Of a stretch of 64,000 nucleotides of DNA, positions 51,707-61,759 are shown in pieces; within the stretch, counting starts at the first letter, position 1; every line of letters begins with the position of its first letter. Made by a program: the position numbers and the translations under genes. Under the pieces are notes generated by a model. It was not told the DNA's origin. It searched no databases and worked only from the letters and a program-made list of their open reading frames with translations. Origin of the DNA: CAVQBP01 sp963848195 (lineage in GTDB: Bacteria; Bacteroidota; Ignavibacteria; Ignavibacteriales; Ignavibacteriaceae); assembly GCA_963848195.1 (NCBI GenBank), contig CAWKCY010000001.1, forward strand, positions 248,001-312,000, in the 5' to 3' direction.

Positions 51707-52249
51707 ATGAAGAAATTCCTAAGTAACTTTGAAATCAATGAATTTAATTCAAGCATTGTGAGAATAATTATTCTCCTTTCTTTTTTATTTTTTCCAGCCT
51801 GCCAAAATAAAAAAGCATCCGGCAAAAATAATTTAATTGAAAAAAGGAACGGATTAATCTATAAACAAAAAAGTGATACCGCTTATACCGGAATAATTAA
51901 AGATACGGTTAAAAACAAAATATTTGAATATTTTGTTAAGCAAGGTTTGAAGGATGGTGAGTTCAAAATATCAGAACTAAACGGACAAACAATAATGATC
52001 GGAAATATATTAAAAGATAAAAATGAAGGTGAATGGAAGTATTTTTATCCAAACGGTCAAATTGAATCTATGGGAAATTTTACTAATGACCAGCCTAGTG
52101 GGAAATGGATATTTTATTTTGAAACCGGTAAGAAAAAAGAAGAGGGAATATTCGTTAACGGACTAAGAGAAGGCAAGTGGATTAAATATGACACAACCGG
52201 TGCTATAAAGGATTATAAAAATTTCGAAAAAGGAAAGGAAATAAAGTAA
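51707..52249 (+). CDS. MORN-repeat lipoprotein-like protein
   Basis: 180 residues. A hydrophobic segment IIILLSFLFFPAC (lipobox FPAC) suggests a lipoprotein, though the segment begins about 20 residues from the start and the true start may be later. Three MORN-type repeats follow (GEWKYFYPNGQIESMGNF, GKWIFYFETGKKKEEGIF, GKWIKYDTTGAIKDY). The YwqK-type repeat family is widespread in Bacteroidota with no clear role. 15 bases behind the B12-binding gene. Confidence 0.75.
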   Translation: MKKFLSNFEINEFNSSIVRIIILLSFLFFPACQNKKASGKNNLIEKRNGLIYKQKSDTAYTGIIKDTVKNKIFEYFVKQGLKDGEFKISELNGQTIMIGNILKDKNEGEWKYFYPNGQIESMGNFTNDQPSGKWIFYFETGKKKEEGIFVNGLREGKWIKYDTTGAIKDYKNFEKGKEIK

Positions 52250-52396
52250 TATCTTATCCCATTGAAAATTGATACTCTTTGTTATTTCTCATAAGCAAAT
52301 TGGTAAAAATAGAAATCTAATTGAATTGAAATTATATCGTTTGTTAATTAGTTTAGTAAGTCTAATTAAAAATATTTTCTAAAAGGAGAGCGAAAA

Positions 52397-53389
52397 ATGG
52401 CAATTAAAGTTGGCATAAATGGATTCGGAAGAATTGGAAGATTGGTATTTCGCAGAAGCCTGCAGCTTGGCGGTATTGATTTTGTCGGAATAAATGATTT
52501 AACCGATGCTAAAACTTTAGGACATCTATTAAAATATGATTCGGTTCATGGACAATTTAAAGGTGATGTTAAAGTTGACGGAAATGATTTAATAGTTAAT
52601 GGCGATAGGATCAAAATTACAGCTGAAAAAGATCCTTCAAATTTAAAATGGAAAGATCTGGGAGCTGATGTTGTTATTGAATCAACAGGTATTTTCAGAA
52701 GCAAAGAAGCCTGTATGAAGCATATTGATGCAGGAGCAAAAAAAGTTGTTCTAACGGTTCCTTCAAAAGGTGATGTAGATGCAACGGTTGTTTTAGGAGT
52801 AAACGATGAAGTATTAACAGGAAATGAAAAAGTTCTCTCCAATGCATCATGTACTACAAATTGTTTGGCCCCTATGGTTAAAGTACTTCATGATAATTTT
52901 GGTATTGATAAAGGTTTTATGACTACCGTACACTCTTATACTAATGACCAAAGATTACTTGATCTTCCTCATAGCGACTTAAGAAGAGCAAGATCTGCCG
53001 CTGTTTCTATAATTCCTACAACAACAGGTGCGGCTAAGACAATCGGAAAAATAATCAGCGAATTAAAAGGGAAACTTGATGGATTCTCATTAAGAGTCCC
53101 TACTCCTGACGGTTCGATAACTGATTTTGTCGCAATTCTTAAAAAAGATGCTTCGATTGAAGATGTTAATGCTGCTATGAAGAGTGCTGCTGAAAGCAGC
53201 ATGAAAGGGATTATGGAATATACCGAAGATCCTATTGTTTCTGCTGATATTATTGGAAATTCTCATTCTTGTATTTTTGATGCTTTGTCAACAATGTCTA
53301 ATGGAAATCTCGTTAAAGTTGTCGGATGGTATGATAATGAATGGGGTTATTCTTGCAGGGTAGTTGATTTAGTATTAAAAATTGCATAA
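52397..53389 (+). CDS. gapA: Glyceraldehyde-3-phosphate dehydrogenase
   Basis: 330 residues. NAD-binding start VGINGFGRIGRLVFRR, catalytic NASCTTNCLAPM (active-site Cys in SCTT), and VGWYDNEWGYSCRVVDL at the end. Strong ribosome site AAAAGGAGAGCG before ATG. Glycolysis; neighbour pgk catalyses the next step. Confidence 0.96.
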   Translation: MAIKVGINGFGRIGRLVFRRSLQLGGIDFVGINDLTDAKTLGHLLKYDSVHGQFKGDVKVDGNDLIVNGDRIKITAEKDPSNLKWKDLGADVVIESTGIFRSKEACMKHIDAGAKKVVLTVPSKGDVDATVVLGVNDEVLTGNEKVLSNASCTTNCLAPMVKVLHDNFGIDKGFMTTVHSYTNDQRLLDLPHSDLRRARSAAVSIIPTTTGAAKTIGKIISELKGKLDGFSLRVPTPDGSITDFVAILKKDASIEDVNAAMKSAAESSMKGIMEYTEDPIVSADIIGNSHSCIFDALSTMSNGNLVKVVGWYDNEWGYSCRVVDLVLKIA

Positions 53390-53536
53390 TAAATTTTCCG
53401 GGTGTTATATGGAACAGCACAGGATAATATCCTGTGCTTCCATTATCTCCATCTCTTCCAGATAAATTTTATTATTATTTCAACTTTAAACTTAATATTT
53501 AAAAATCCGGTTTTTAATCAATGAAAGGCTGCTGCA

Positions 53537-54739
53537 ATGAAAAAACTTTCTATAGATAATGTAGTGCTAAAAGATAAAAAAGTATTGGTGAGAGTTGATT
53601 TTAATGTCCCTTTGGATGAAAATAAAACAATTACTGATGATCGTAGGATTACATCCTCTTTGCCTACTATAAAAAAGATTATATCTGAAGGAGGCAAAGC
53701 GGTTTTGATGAGTCATCTAGGAAGACCAAAAGGGGGCCCTGATCCAAAATATAGTTTAGCTCCGGTTGCAAAAAGATTATCTGAATTGTTAGGTAAAGAT
53801 GTTAAACTTGCACCTGACTGTGTTGGTGAAGAAGTGAAGAAAATGGTTGGCGAAATGAAACCTGGTGATGTCCTTCTTCTTGAAAATGTACGGTTTCATC
53901 CGGAAGAAACAAAAAATGATGAATCTTTTTCAAAACAATTAGCTGAACTCGGTGATGTTTATATTAATGATGCATTTGGAAGTGCTCACCGCGCTCATTC
54001 CTCTACTGAAGGAGTCACAAAATTTATCAAAACCTCTGCTTCAGGATATTTGATGCAGAAAGAATTGGACTATCTAGGAGAAGCTATTTCCAATCCTAAA
54101 AGGCCGTATTGCGCTATTTTAGGAGGTGCTAAGATTTCAGGTAAAATTGATGTTATTAATAATTTACTTGATAAAGTAGATATTTTATTAATCGGCGGCG
54201 GAATGGCTTTTACTTTTTTTAAAGCAGAAGGAAAAGAGATCGGAAAATCTTTACTGGAAGAAGAAAAACTTGAAATTGCGAAAGAATTATTGGAAAAATT
54301 AAAAAGTTCTAATGTAAAATTCTATTTGCCAATTGATATTGCCGCAGCCAACGAATTTAGAAACGATTCTCCCTGTGAAATTGTGGATGCAGATAAAATT
54401 CCGGCTGATAAAATGGGAATGGATATTGGTCCTAAAACAATAAAAGCATTTGAAAATGAAATTTTGTTATCAAAAACAATCGTTTGGAACGGTCCTATGG
54501 GAGTTTTTGAAATGGAGAATTTTTCAATGGGAACAATGGAAATAGCCGAAGCCCTTGCTAAAGCTACAAAAGACGGAGCAATTACAATTGTGGGAGGGGG
54601 AGATTCTGCCGCAGCAATAAGTAAAGCCGGACTGGAAAATAATGTTTCTCATGTCTCTACAGGGGGAGGTGCATCTCTGGAATTTTTAGAAGGTAAGGAA
54701 TTACCAGGTGTTGTCGCTCTCAACGATTATGAGCATTGA
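53537..54739 (+). CDS. pgk: Phosphoglycerate kinase
   Basis: 400 residues. VLVRVDFNVPLDENKTI (substrate-binding), LMSHLGRPKGGPDPK, LLENVRFHPEETKND, and VGGGDSAAAISKAG near the ATP site. Makes ATP from 1,3-bisphosphoglycerate. Follows gapA after 147 bases containing an imperfect hairpin (AGCACAGGATAATATCCTGTGCT) at about 53413-53436 that may trim expression. Confidence 0.96.
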   Translation: MKKLSIDNVVLKDKKVLVRVDFNVPLDENKTITDDRRITSSLPTIKKIISEGGKAVLMSHLGRPKGGPDPKYSLAPVAKRLSELLGKDVKLAPDCVGEEVKKMVGEMKPGDVLLLENVRFHPEETKNDESFSKQLAELGDVYINDAFGSAHRAHSSTEGVTKFIKTSASGYLMQKELDYLGEAISNPKRPYCAILGGAKISGKIDVINNLLDKVDILLIGGGMAFTFFKAEGKEIGKSLLEEEKLEIAKELLEKLKSSNVKFYLPIDIAAANEFRNDSPCEIVDADKIPADKMGMDIGPKTIKAFENEILLSKTIVWNGPMGVFEMENFSMGTMEIAEALAKATKDGAITIVGGGDSAAAISKAGLENNVSHVSTGGGASLEFLEGKELPGVVALNDYEH

Positions 54740-54824
54740 TTTTTAGATTTACATTGATTAAAATAGTTTAATTATATAAAGTTAGTTATTAGGAAAAGAG
54801 TTCAACTTATAAAAAAGGTTTATT

Positions 54825-55733
54825 GTGAGTAATTATTACAGGCCGAGCGGATTCGGCGGCTTCAGTTATTTCCCTCCGGTTATTAAAAATTTAATAATAA
54901 TCAATTCTGCAGTTTTTGTTTTGCAGCTTTTAATGCAAAATCTGAATATTGGAGGTATTCCCGCTGACGGTATAATAGACCGCTGGTTTGCTTTGTGGCC
55001 GCTCGGAAGCGGTTATTTTGAAGTATGGCAGCTTATAACATACCAGTTTATGCACGGCGGATTCTTTCATATTTTGATGAATATGTTTATCCTCTGGATG
55101 TTTGGTATAGAAATAGAAAATCTATGGGGGTCCCAGAAATTCCTTATTTTTTATTTAATTGCAGGAGTTGTAGGAGGCCTTTTTCAGATTCTTTTAAGCC
55201 CTGTTCTTGTAGGAGGACTTTCCGGCCCAACAATTGGAGCCTCCGGAGCTATAATGGGAGTTATGGTCGTGTTCGGTGTAATGTTCCCCAATAGACTTAT
55301 TTTTCTTTATTTCTTAATTCCCATTAAAGTTAAATATTTTATTATTGTTTTGGTTCTAATTGAGATTTTTGCAGTAAACAGCGGCGGAAATGTTGCTCAT
55401 CTTGCACATGTAGGAGGTGCCTTAACTGGTTTAATATATATGCTGTGGGATAGAAGTGCTTCCTTTAAAAATATTTTTCGTTCAAGCTCACAGTATAGTT
55501 CTGGTGTAAATATTTCCAATCCTTTTAAGAACGTAAAAAATCCGTTCAAAAGAAAAGAAAAGAATGTTGAAGAAGCTCAATATTATGAAATAAAAGATAA
55601 AGATAAAGATGAAGATTATATAAGCCAGGAGGAAATTGATAAAATCCTTGATAAAATTAGCCAATCAGGATATCAGAATCTTACTGAGAAAGAGAAGAAA
55701 ATACTGTTTGAAGCAAGTAAGAAAATGAAATAA
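54825..55733 (+). CDS. Rhomboid-family intramembrane serine protease
   Basis: 302 residues from GTG 54825. About six helices. Catalytic Ser in GPTIGASGAIMGV (GASG) and His in VAHLAHVGGALTG; the HGGFFHILMNMFILW segment fits the conserved H-x-x-x-N helix. C-terminal extension hydrophilic and highly charged (KEKNVEEAQYYEIKDKDKDED), ending ILFEASKKMK. It cleaves transmembrane substrates within the membrane. Placed directly after pgk but probably an independent unit. Confidence 0.9.
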   Translation: MSNYYRPSGFGGFSYFPPVIKNLIIINSAVFVLQLLMQNLNIGGIPADGIIDRWFALWPLGSGYFEVWQLITYQFMHGGFFHILMNMFILWMFGIEIENLWGSQKFLIFYLIAGVVGGLFQILLSPVLVGGLSGPTIGASGAIMGVMVVFGVMFPNRLIFLYFLIPIKVKYFIIVLVLIEIFAVNSGGNVAHLAHVGGALTGLIYMLWDRSASFKNIFRSSSQYSSGVNISNPFKNVKNPFKRKEKNVEEAQYYEIKDKDKDEDYISQEEIDKILDKISQSGYQNLTEKEKKILFEASKKMK

Positions 55734-55810
55734 TCTTAAAAGGTCAAAATTCAAAAATCAAAAGTCAAAATGTTTTTGAATTTTTACTTTTTACTTTTGA
55801 CTTTCCAATC

Positions 55811-56140
55811 ATGAGACTACAGATTTATATATATCCATCCGTTTTTAGTTTACTATTTATTCTTTTAAGTTGTTCTAATGATAAAGTAATTAATGAAGAT
55901 AAATTCGTAAAAGTTTATACTGATCTTGTAATTGCACAGGACACGCTGCAAATAAATGAAGCCAATTTTGATTCTGTTAAGCAGTCAGTTTTTAAAAGAC
56001 ATGGAATAACTTCCCGCCAATATGAATACACTGTAAATTATTATAATGAAGATGTAAAACGATGGGAGAGCTTCTTTAACAAGACTACCGCCTATATTGA
56101 TACTCTGAGGAGTAATTCAAACTCTGCCCGAAAGAAGTAA
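55811..56140 (+). CDS. DUF4296-like lipoprotein
   Basis: 109 residues. Signal peptide with lipobox (SLLFILLSCSND). The pattern NEDKFVKVYTDLVIAQ, DSVKQSVFKRHGITSRQYEY and NYYNEDVKRWESFFNK matches small Bacteroidota lipoproteins of the DUF4296 type. Function unknown. Its 3' end overlaps the recQ coding region (opposite strand) by 56 bases. An AT-rich imperfect palindrome lies just before its start. Confidence 0.75.
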   Translation: MRLQIYIYPSVFSLLFILLSCSNDKVINEDKFVKVYTDLVIAQDTLQINEANFDSVKQSVFKRHGITSRQYEYTVNYYNEDVKRWESFFNKTTAYIDTLRSNSNSARKK

Positions 56141-58751
56141 ACTTATGTTTTGCAACAGCAATTCTAATTAAGGGATAAGATATTTCTTGCGGCAATCGTT
56201 TTTTTAAGTCTTTCAGATCTGAGAATCCTTTTTCAATTTCAGCATTTATCTTAGAAATATTTTCTTCACTGATAAGGTTATTTATATTAATTTGCGGCTC
56301 ATATTCAATTATCGTTTCTATCTGCATAGATATAACTGCTTCGGATAAATTTCTAAGAGAAGCAATGCTGTTGAGGGGATATCCCTTTTTTAAAAGAAGA
56401 TATGTTTCTTTTATATTCGTGGGAACTTCCTTGTTTTCCTTTTTAGATAGCGGTTCATTTTTAACTGAAGAATCCTTATTGAAATCTTCTATTACCTCAA
56501 GGAATTCTTTACCTAGTTTATTGAACATTCTTTGGTTAAATCCTTTAATGGCTAAAAGTTCATTTTCATCAGCAGGCTTTTTATTTATTATTTCTCTGAG
56601 AACTTCGTCCGGACAAATTAAATAGCCGGTCTGCATAAATTTTTTGGAGGCACTCTTTCTAATTTCTTTTAGAGAGTTGAAAAGTTCAATATCATTTTCA
56701 TAATCCGCAATAGTAGTTTCATTTATCTCTATTATTTTTATTTTCTTTAAATAATCCAATCCGGCTTCATCAAGTTCAAACTTCTTACTATCAGAAAATT
56801 TCCTTTTAATGAAATTTTGGGAAAGGATTACATGCAGAACAGTTTTCAAATCATTCTTTTGAAAATTCGAACATATTCCATAAGTATCCAGGTTATTATA
56901 TTTGTCCGGGTTGACTGATCCTTTCAAAATGCCAACTAAAATTGACTCGGAAACAGGACCGGCTTTATGGAGGGTTCTGAGCATTATCTCCTTTATATAT
57001 TCTATAGATTCTGAAGAATAATTTTCCTCACTTAAACAATTATCGCATTTACCGCATGAATAATTATCAACATCTTCACCAAAATAATTGAGTATATATT
57101 TAAATCTGCAATCCCTTGTAAAAACATAATCAATCATTGAGTCTATTTTTTTTTGCTGGTTTAAATAGCTTTCATTTATTTTTTTGTAATCAATAATTAA
57201 TCTATCCACATTAGTACGTGGTGAAATTAGAAATACACTATTTTTTGAAACTGGCTTTGAATATTTTCCAAATCCCAGGTTATCCAGTATTGTTAATGCT
57301 TCGTCAATATCAAATTCCTGCATTCCAGCTTGTGAAGCTAAACCGGATAAATACAGCTGGATTTCACCTGTAAAAATGCTGCTGCCGTATATTCTCAGAA
57401 GTAGTAATATAACTTCTTTAAGGTTTTTATTTGAACTATTTTTAACAAATTCCTTTAGCTTATTTTTGTCGACTATAAACTGAAAAGTGCTTTTAATATC
57501 AAATTCGGAAGCCATTCTTAAATAGCCGCTATTTTCCAGTATCTTCAATGTAGAATGGAGAAGACCTTTATTTATGTTTCTTTTCGAGTATGCGGATATA
57601 TACTCGGGATTTAAAATTATTTCAGAGCTAGGCTGAATTCCCTCAGCAATTTTATTATAATCACAGATAGCATTATATACAGAATGTATAATTCTTTTAT
57701 CGGGATGAGAATTAGATAAAAAGTAATTATGGATATTTATATCGGAGTCATCATAAAGGAGATAAATAAACGATTCCTTGCCGTCTCTTCCTGCTCTTCC
57801 GATTTCCTGATAATAGTTTTCAATGGAACCGGGAATATTATAATGAATAACCAATCGGATATCTTTTTTATCAATACCCATTCCGAAAGCATTTGTTGCT
57901 GCTATAATCGGAATATTATCATTTAAAAAATCTTCCTGTATCTTCTTCCTTTCCTCGTGAGCTAATCCCGCGTGATAATAACTACAGCTGATCCTCTTAA
58001 AAGTCAGAAATTCAGAAACTTCCTCAGCATTCTTTCTGGATGAAGTATAAATAATTGCTGGAGTTTTAAATCTTGAAATCAGTTCAAGGCATTTATCTTT
58101 TTTCTTCTTCGTAATAATAAGGTTTAAATGCAGGTTATCACGTTCAAAACCTTTTATAAAAACATTTGGAGACGATAAGTTTAGCTGGATAGTAATATCT
58201 TTTATTACTTCAGGTGTAGCTGTTGCGGTAAAAGCTGCAATATTTTTAATCCCGATGAACTTTATAAAATCTAAAATCTTCCTATAGCTCGGTCTAAAAT
58301 TATGTCCCCATTCACTGATACAGTGAGCTTCATCCACAAACAGAAAAGAAGGATTTAATTTTTTTATCCTTTCAGCAAAAGTAATATTCTCAAGTCTTTC
58401 AGGAGCAACATAAAGCAGCTTAATTTTACCATATGAAATATTTTGAAGGACATCTTCGGTTTCATAGAAGTTCATGGTGCTGTTTATAAATGCAGCTAAA
58501 GTTTCCCCGCTTCCCGCAGAAGAGTTTAAAGAATCAACCTGATCTTTCATTAAAGCAATTAAAGGAGAAATTACAATTGAAAAGTGTTCCGATATAAGAG
58601 AGGGAATTTGATAACATATGGATTTCCCCGCACCTGTAGGCAGAACAGCTAAAACATTATCTCCCTGTAGAATTGCATCAATTATTTCTTTTTGTCCAAA
58701 ACGAAAATTCTTATGCCCGAAATATTTTTCAAGTGCTTGAATAGGAAGCAT
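56085..58751 (-). CDS. recQ: ATP-dependent DNA helicase RecQ with extended C-terminus
   Basis: 888 residues, longer than E. coli RecQ (about 610). Order: helicase core with Walker A (AVLPTGAGKSICYQIP), DEAH-type box (FVDEAHCISEWG), TATA motif III and IGRAGRDGKESF (motif VI); RQC zinc site (CRFKYILNYFG, CGKCDNC) and winged helix; HRDC-like stretch (PADENELLAIKGFNQRMF); then a C-terminal helix-turn-helix-like tail (TYLLLKKGYPLNSIASLRNL) typical of the longer Bacteroidota type. 3'-5' helicase for recombination and repair. It overlaps the 3' end of the 55811 gene by 56 bases. Confidence 0.92.
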   Translation of the reverse strand: MLPIQALEKYFGHKNFRFGQKEIIDAILQGDNVLAVLPTGAGKSICYQIPSLISEHFSIVISPLIALMKDQVDSLNSSAGSGETLAAFINSTMNFYETEDVLQNISYGKIKLLYVAPERLENITFAERIKKLNPSFLFVDEAHCISEWGHNFRPSYRKILDFIKFIGIKNIAAFTATATPEVIKDITIQLNLSSPNVFIKGFERDNLHLNLIITKKKKDKCLELISRFKTPAIIYTSSRKNAEEVSEFLTFKRISCSYYHAGLAHEERKKIQEDFLNDNIPIIAATNAFGMGIDKKDIRLVIHYNIPGSIENYYQEIGRAGRDGKESFIYLLYDDSDINIHNYFLSNSHPDKRIIHSVYNAICDYNKIAEGIQPSSEIILNPEYISAYSKRNINKGLLHSTLKILENSGYLRMASEFDIKSTFQFIVDKNKLKEFVKNSSNKNLKEVILLLLRIYGSSIFTGEIQLYLSGLASQAGMQEFDIDEALTILDNLGFGKYSKPVSKNSVFLISPRTNVDRLIIDYKKINESYLNQQKKIDSMIDYVFTRDCRFKYILNYFGEDVDNYSCGKCDNCLSEENYSSESIEYIKEIMLRTLHKAGPVSESILVGILKGSVNPDKYNNLDTYGICSNFQKNDLKTVLHVILSQNFIKRKFSDSKKFELDEAGLDYLKKIKIIEINETTIADYENDIELFNSLKEIRKSASKKFMQTGYLICPDEVLREIINKKPADENELLAIKGFNQRMFNKLGKEFLEVIEDFNKDSSVKNEPLSKKENKEVPTNIKETYLLLKKGYPLNSIASLRNLSEAVISMQIETIIEYEPQININNLISEENISKINAEIEKGFSDLKDLKKRLPQEISYPLIRIAVAKHKFTSFGQSLNYSSEYQYRR

Positions 58752-59027
58752 TAATAAGTCAAAAGTAAAAAGTAAAAAACTTTATAATGCTCTAATATAA
58801 AAAAACCATAAACTATAATCCTCTAAATGTGACATATTTTATTATGCCCTGCTAGGAATATGTAAAGATGACATCTCTTAAAAGAAAAATTCTCTTTAAT
58901 TTTTTATTAAAATGTAAGTTTAGGTTGTTTCTCTTTATTTAGGGATCGGGATGAACCCCTGGCCTTTAAAAAAATTTAATCTTACCTCTATTTTAGTTAA
59001 ATTTACTGATTAAATATTTTGTAGATT

Positions 59028-59969
59028 ATGAATTCAATTGAAACAAACAGCTTAACAAAAATATATACTTCTTCGTTCGGTAAAAAAAATGTACAGGCAC
59101 TTACGGAATTGAGTCTATCTGTTGAAAGAGGAAGTATTTTCGGACTTTTAGGACCAAATGGGGCAGGCAAAACAACCCTTATTAAAATTCTGCTGGGTAT
59201 TACATTTCCTACTTCAGGGCAAGCTAATATTTTGAATGAAGATATTTCAAACTATAAAATAAAAAGCCGGGTTGGATACCTTCCTGAAAATCATAAATAT
59301 CCTTCTTATTTAACCGGCGGGAATGTTCTTAAATTTTTCGGAAAACTTAACGGATTAGATGGAAATATTTTTGAAAAGAAAATTGATGAATTACTTGAAT
59401 TGGTTAAATTATCCAAATGGAAAAAGACTAAGGTAAGAGCTTATTCAAAAGGAATGATGCAGAGATTAGGATTAGCACAGGCCCTGATAAATGATCCTGA
59501 TCTGATCTTCCTGGATGAGCCCACCGATGGTGTCGATCCCATCGGAAGAAAAGAGATAAGAGATGTCCTTCTAAATTTAAAATCACAATCAAAAACTATT
59601 TTTTTAAATAGTCATTTACTCTCGGAAGTGGAGTTAATCACCGATAGAGTCGGTATCCTCAACAAAGGAAAACTGCTTCGCGAAGGTACTGTAAAGGAAT
59701 TTACGGAAAAGAAAGAGGAGTTTACAATAAATATTGAAAATGAGCTTTCCCCTGAAGTTTTATCAGGATTGCAAAAAGAGGGCATTTTTTCATATGTGAA
59801 ATTGAATTCTTATTCAGTTAAGGTAGCCGATATCAAAGAACTCAACCGGTTTATCGATCTAATGCGGAATAAGGGAATCTTAATTAAAGAGATTGTTCCC
59901 CTTAAAAGCACATTAGAAGAAATGTTTATTTCACTTATTGAAAAATCGGAGAAAGAGGGGAATAGTTGA
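59028..59969 (+). CDS. ABC transporter ATP-binding protein (ABC-2 type)
   Basis: 313 residues. Walker A GPNGAGKTTL, signature YSKGMMQRLGLAQA, Walker B IFLDEPTDGVDP, and NSHLLSEVELITD (H-loop). A C-terminal extension of about 90 residues follows, common in exporters of this type. The stop overlaps the permease ATG (AATAGTTGAAA junction, 4 bases), so the two are translationally coupled. Confidence 0.92.
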   Translation: MNSIETNSLTKIYTSSFGKKNVQALTELSLSVERGSIFGLLGPNGAGKTTLIKILLGITFPTSGQANILNEDISNYKIKSRVGYLPENHKYPSYLTGGNVLKFFGKLNGLDGNIFEKKIDELLELVKLSKWKKTKVRAYSKGMMQRLGLAQALINDPDLIFLDEPTDGVDPIGRKEIRDVLLNLKSQSKTIFLNSHLLSEVELITDRVGILNKGKLLREGTVKEFTEKKEEFTINIENELSPEVLSGLQKEGIFSYVKLNSYSVKVADIKELNRFIDLMRNKGILIKEIVPLKSTLEEMFISLIEKSEKEGNS

Positions 59970-60778
59970 AAAATATTATAGTTATAACCATGTCTACTTT
60001 AAGAGAAGCTTTGGCTAGAAAAGTGTTCCTCTTTTTCATAGGTATATCTGCAGTAGTAATTATAGCATTAGCACTTATATCAGCATTTGCAAATATACCA
60101 TTATCTAGTATGCATGTCTCCGGAAACCGGATGATTGGAAGTGATATGGTCACAACATTTGAAATGATAATTATAAACCCCCTGGCTAATCTTTGCCTGT
60201 TGCTTTCTATATTTTCCAGCGCCAGTTTTATACCCGTGATGCTTGAGAAGGGGAATATAGATTTACTTTTATCTAAACCAATTTCTCGTGCGCAGCTTCT
60301 TTGGGGGAAATACTTTGGCGGAATTTTAGTCGTTTTATTAAATATAGCCTTTTTAATTATTGGTGTCTGGATTATTGTTTCTATAAAATTTGCTTATTGG
60401 AACTTTGCCGTATTATGGTCAATTCTGCTAATTACATTTGCTTATGCAGCACTCAATTCAATAATTGTTCTATTAGGAGTTATTACAAAAAGCTCGATGT
60501 TTGGAATGATGACAGCTTATTTAATTTATTTAATATTAAGCCCTCTTTTACTCGCTTCTAAAGATAGAATGATTCCATTCTTGGAAAATAAAATATTGAA
60601 TACTGTTTTAGATGCATTTTATTATATTTTGCCCAAGATTTCGGAACTTCTGGGAAAGAATATTTATAATTTAGCTTCCGGCACTAATATTGAAGTACAG
60701 CCGATAATTACTACATTTTTATTCTTAATATTTATCATGATACTAAGCGTTGAAATTTTTAAGAGGAAAGACTTTTAA
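59966..60778 (+). CDS. ABC-2-type permease
   Basis: 270 residues with six membrane helices (VFLFFIGISAVVIIALALISAF, ANLCLLLSIFSSASFIP and others). The LEKGNIDLLLSKPISRAQLLWGKY region is the usual loop of ABC-2 permeases. It forms the channel partner of the ATPase 59028; a gliding (Gld) or antibiotic/lipid exporter cannot be told apart from sequence. A lipoprotein-like gene follows directly. Confidence 0.88.
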   Translation: MKNIIVITMSTLREALARKVFLFFIGISAVVIIALALISAFANIPLSSMHVSGNRMIGSDMVTTFEMIIINPLANLCLLLSIFSSASFIPVMLEKGNIDLLLSKPISRAQLLWGKYFGGILVVLLNIAFLIIGVWIIVSIKFAYWNFAVLWSILLITFAYAALNSIIVLLGVITKSSMFGMMTAYLIYLILSPLLLASKDRMIPFLENKILNTVLDAFYYILPKISELLGKNIYNLASGTNIEVQPIITTFLFLIFIMILSVEIFKRKDF

Positions 60779-60779
60779 T

Positions 60780-61751
60780 TTGAAGAGAGTAATATTTATT
60801 AGTGTTGTTTCGATTCTGATTTTAATTTCAGGATGTAAAAAAAATGAAACTATATCGCCATTGACAAAGGCTCAAAAACAAGCTTTCAATTACCTTCCCG
60901 AAGAATCCCTGTTTATAATGTATCTAAATCTGAATGAACTCCGCAGAACGGATTTCTGGGAACCCTATTTTAAGTCTTCAATTTTAGGAAGCAGCCTAAA
61001 TGACAGGTGGTTCAGTAAATTTGAAAATGTAACGGGTGCAGGGATAAATAAAGGCATCTCTCAAGTTTTTTTAGCCTCAAATGGAAAAGAATACAATACT
61101 GCTGTTATTATTCTGGATAAAAAACAGAATAAAATACAAGAACAGATTGAACAATCCGGAAGTTTTGAAAAAGAATTTATTGCAGATAAGCCTGTGTATA
61201 AATTAAAGGGAAAGCCATCCCTTGAATTCTATTTTATAAATGATTCCACAGTACTATCAGCAAACAATTTTAATTATATAAAAACAGTTCTTCAGAAGGG
61301 ACAGAATTCTTTAATTAATAATAAATCGTTTATTAATATTATTAAGAACATAAAAAATAAGAATCAGTATTGGATTGCCATTGATGACGGCCCATTTGCA
61401 ATAAATTATATCCGGAAACTCCTTGGAGTTAATGAAAAATTTCCGGTTGCCAGTATATTAAAGTCAATAAACGGTGTAACATTAGCCGCACAATTTGATG
61501 ATGGTGTGGATATTGAATCAAATTGGAATTGTAAAGATTCAAAGAATGCCTATCTATTATCAACTGCAATAAAAGGTGCCTTGGCGATGGATCTTTTAGC
61601 GGGCGGAGATTATTCACTTGGAAAAATTTTGCAAAAGACCGAAGTAGAGAGACTGAACTCTCAGGTTAATCTTCAATTAGAACTAAAGGGAGACGATATT
61701 AATAAATTAAAAGATTTAGCTAAACAAATAAATACGGAAAGAAAATTATAA
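60780..61751 (+). CDS. Lipoprotein of unknown function (DUF3352-like)
   Basis: 323 residues. I choose TTG 60780 because a classical lipoprotein signal begins there (LKRVIFISVVSILILISGCKK, lipobox ISGC); an earlier TTG at 60750 lies inside the permease gene. Mature part: FNYLPEESLFIMYLNLNELR (typical first strand of DUF3352-like proteins), GISQVFLASNGK, KPVYKLKGKPSLEF. Third gene of the exporter operon. Possibly surface or periplasmic. Role unknown. Confidence 0.75.
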   Translation: MKRVIFISVVSILILISGCKKNETISPLTKAQKQAFNYLPEESLFIMYLNLNELRRTDFWEPYFKSSILGSSLNDRWFSKFENVTGAGINKGISQVFLASNGKEYNTAVIILDKKQNKIQEQIEQSGSFEKEFIADKPVYKLKGKPSLEFYFINDSTVLSANNFNYIKTVLQKGQNSLINNKSFINIIKNIKNKNQYWIAIDDGPFAINYIRKLLGVNEKFPVASILKSINGVTLAAQFDDGVDIESNWNCKDSKNAYLLSTAIKGALAMDLLAGGDYSLGKILQKTEVERLNSQVNLQLELKGDDINKLKDLAKQINTERKL

Positions 61752-61759
61752 GGAATAAA

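Noticed and set aside
55735..55805. Mobile element in front of the DUF4296-like gene
   Set aside because: Only an AT-rich, low-complexity palindrome (variants of AAAAGTCAAAA). Similar bases near 58752 are explained by composition.
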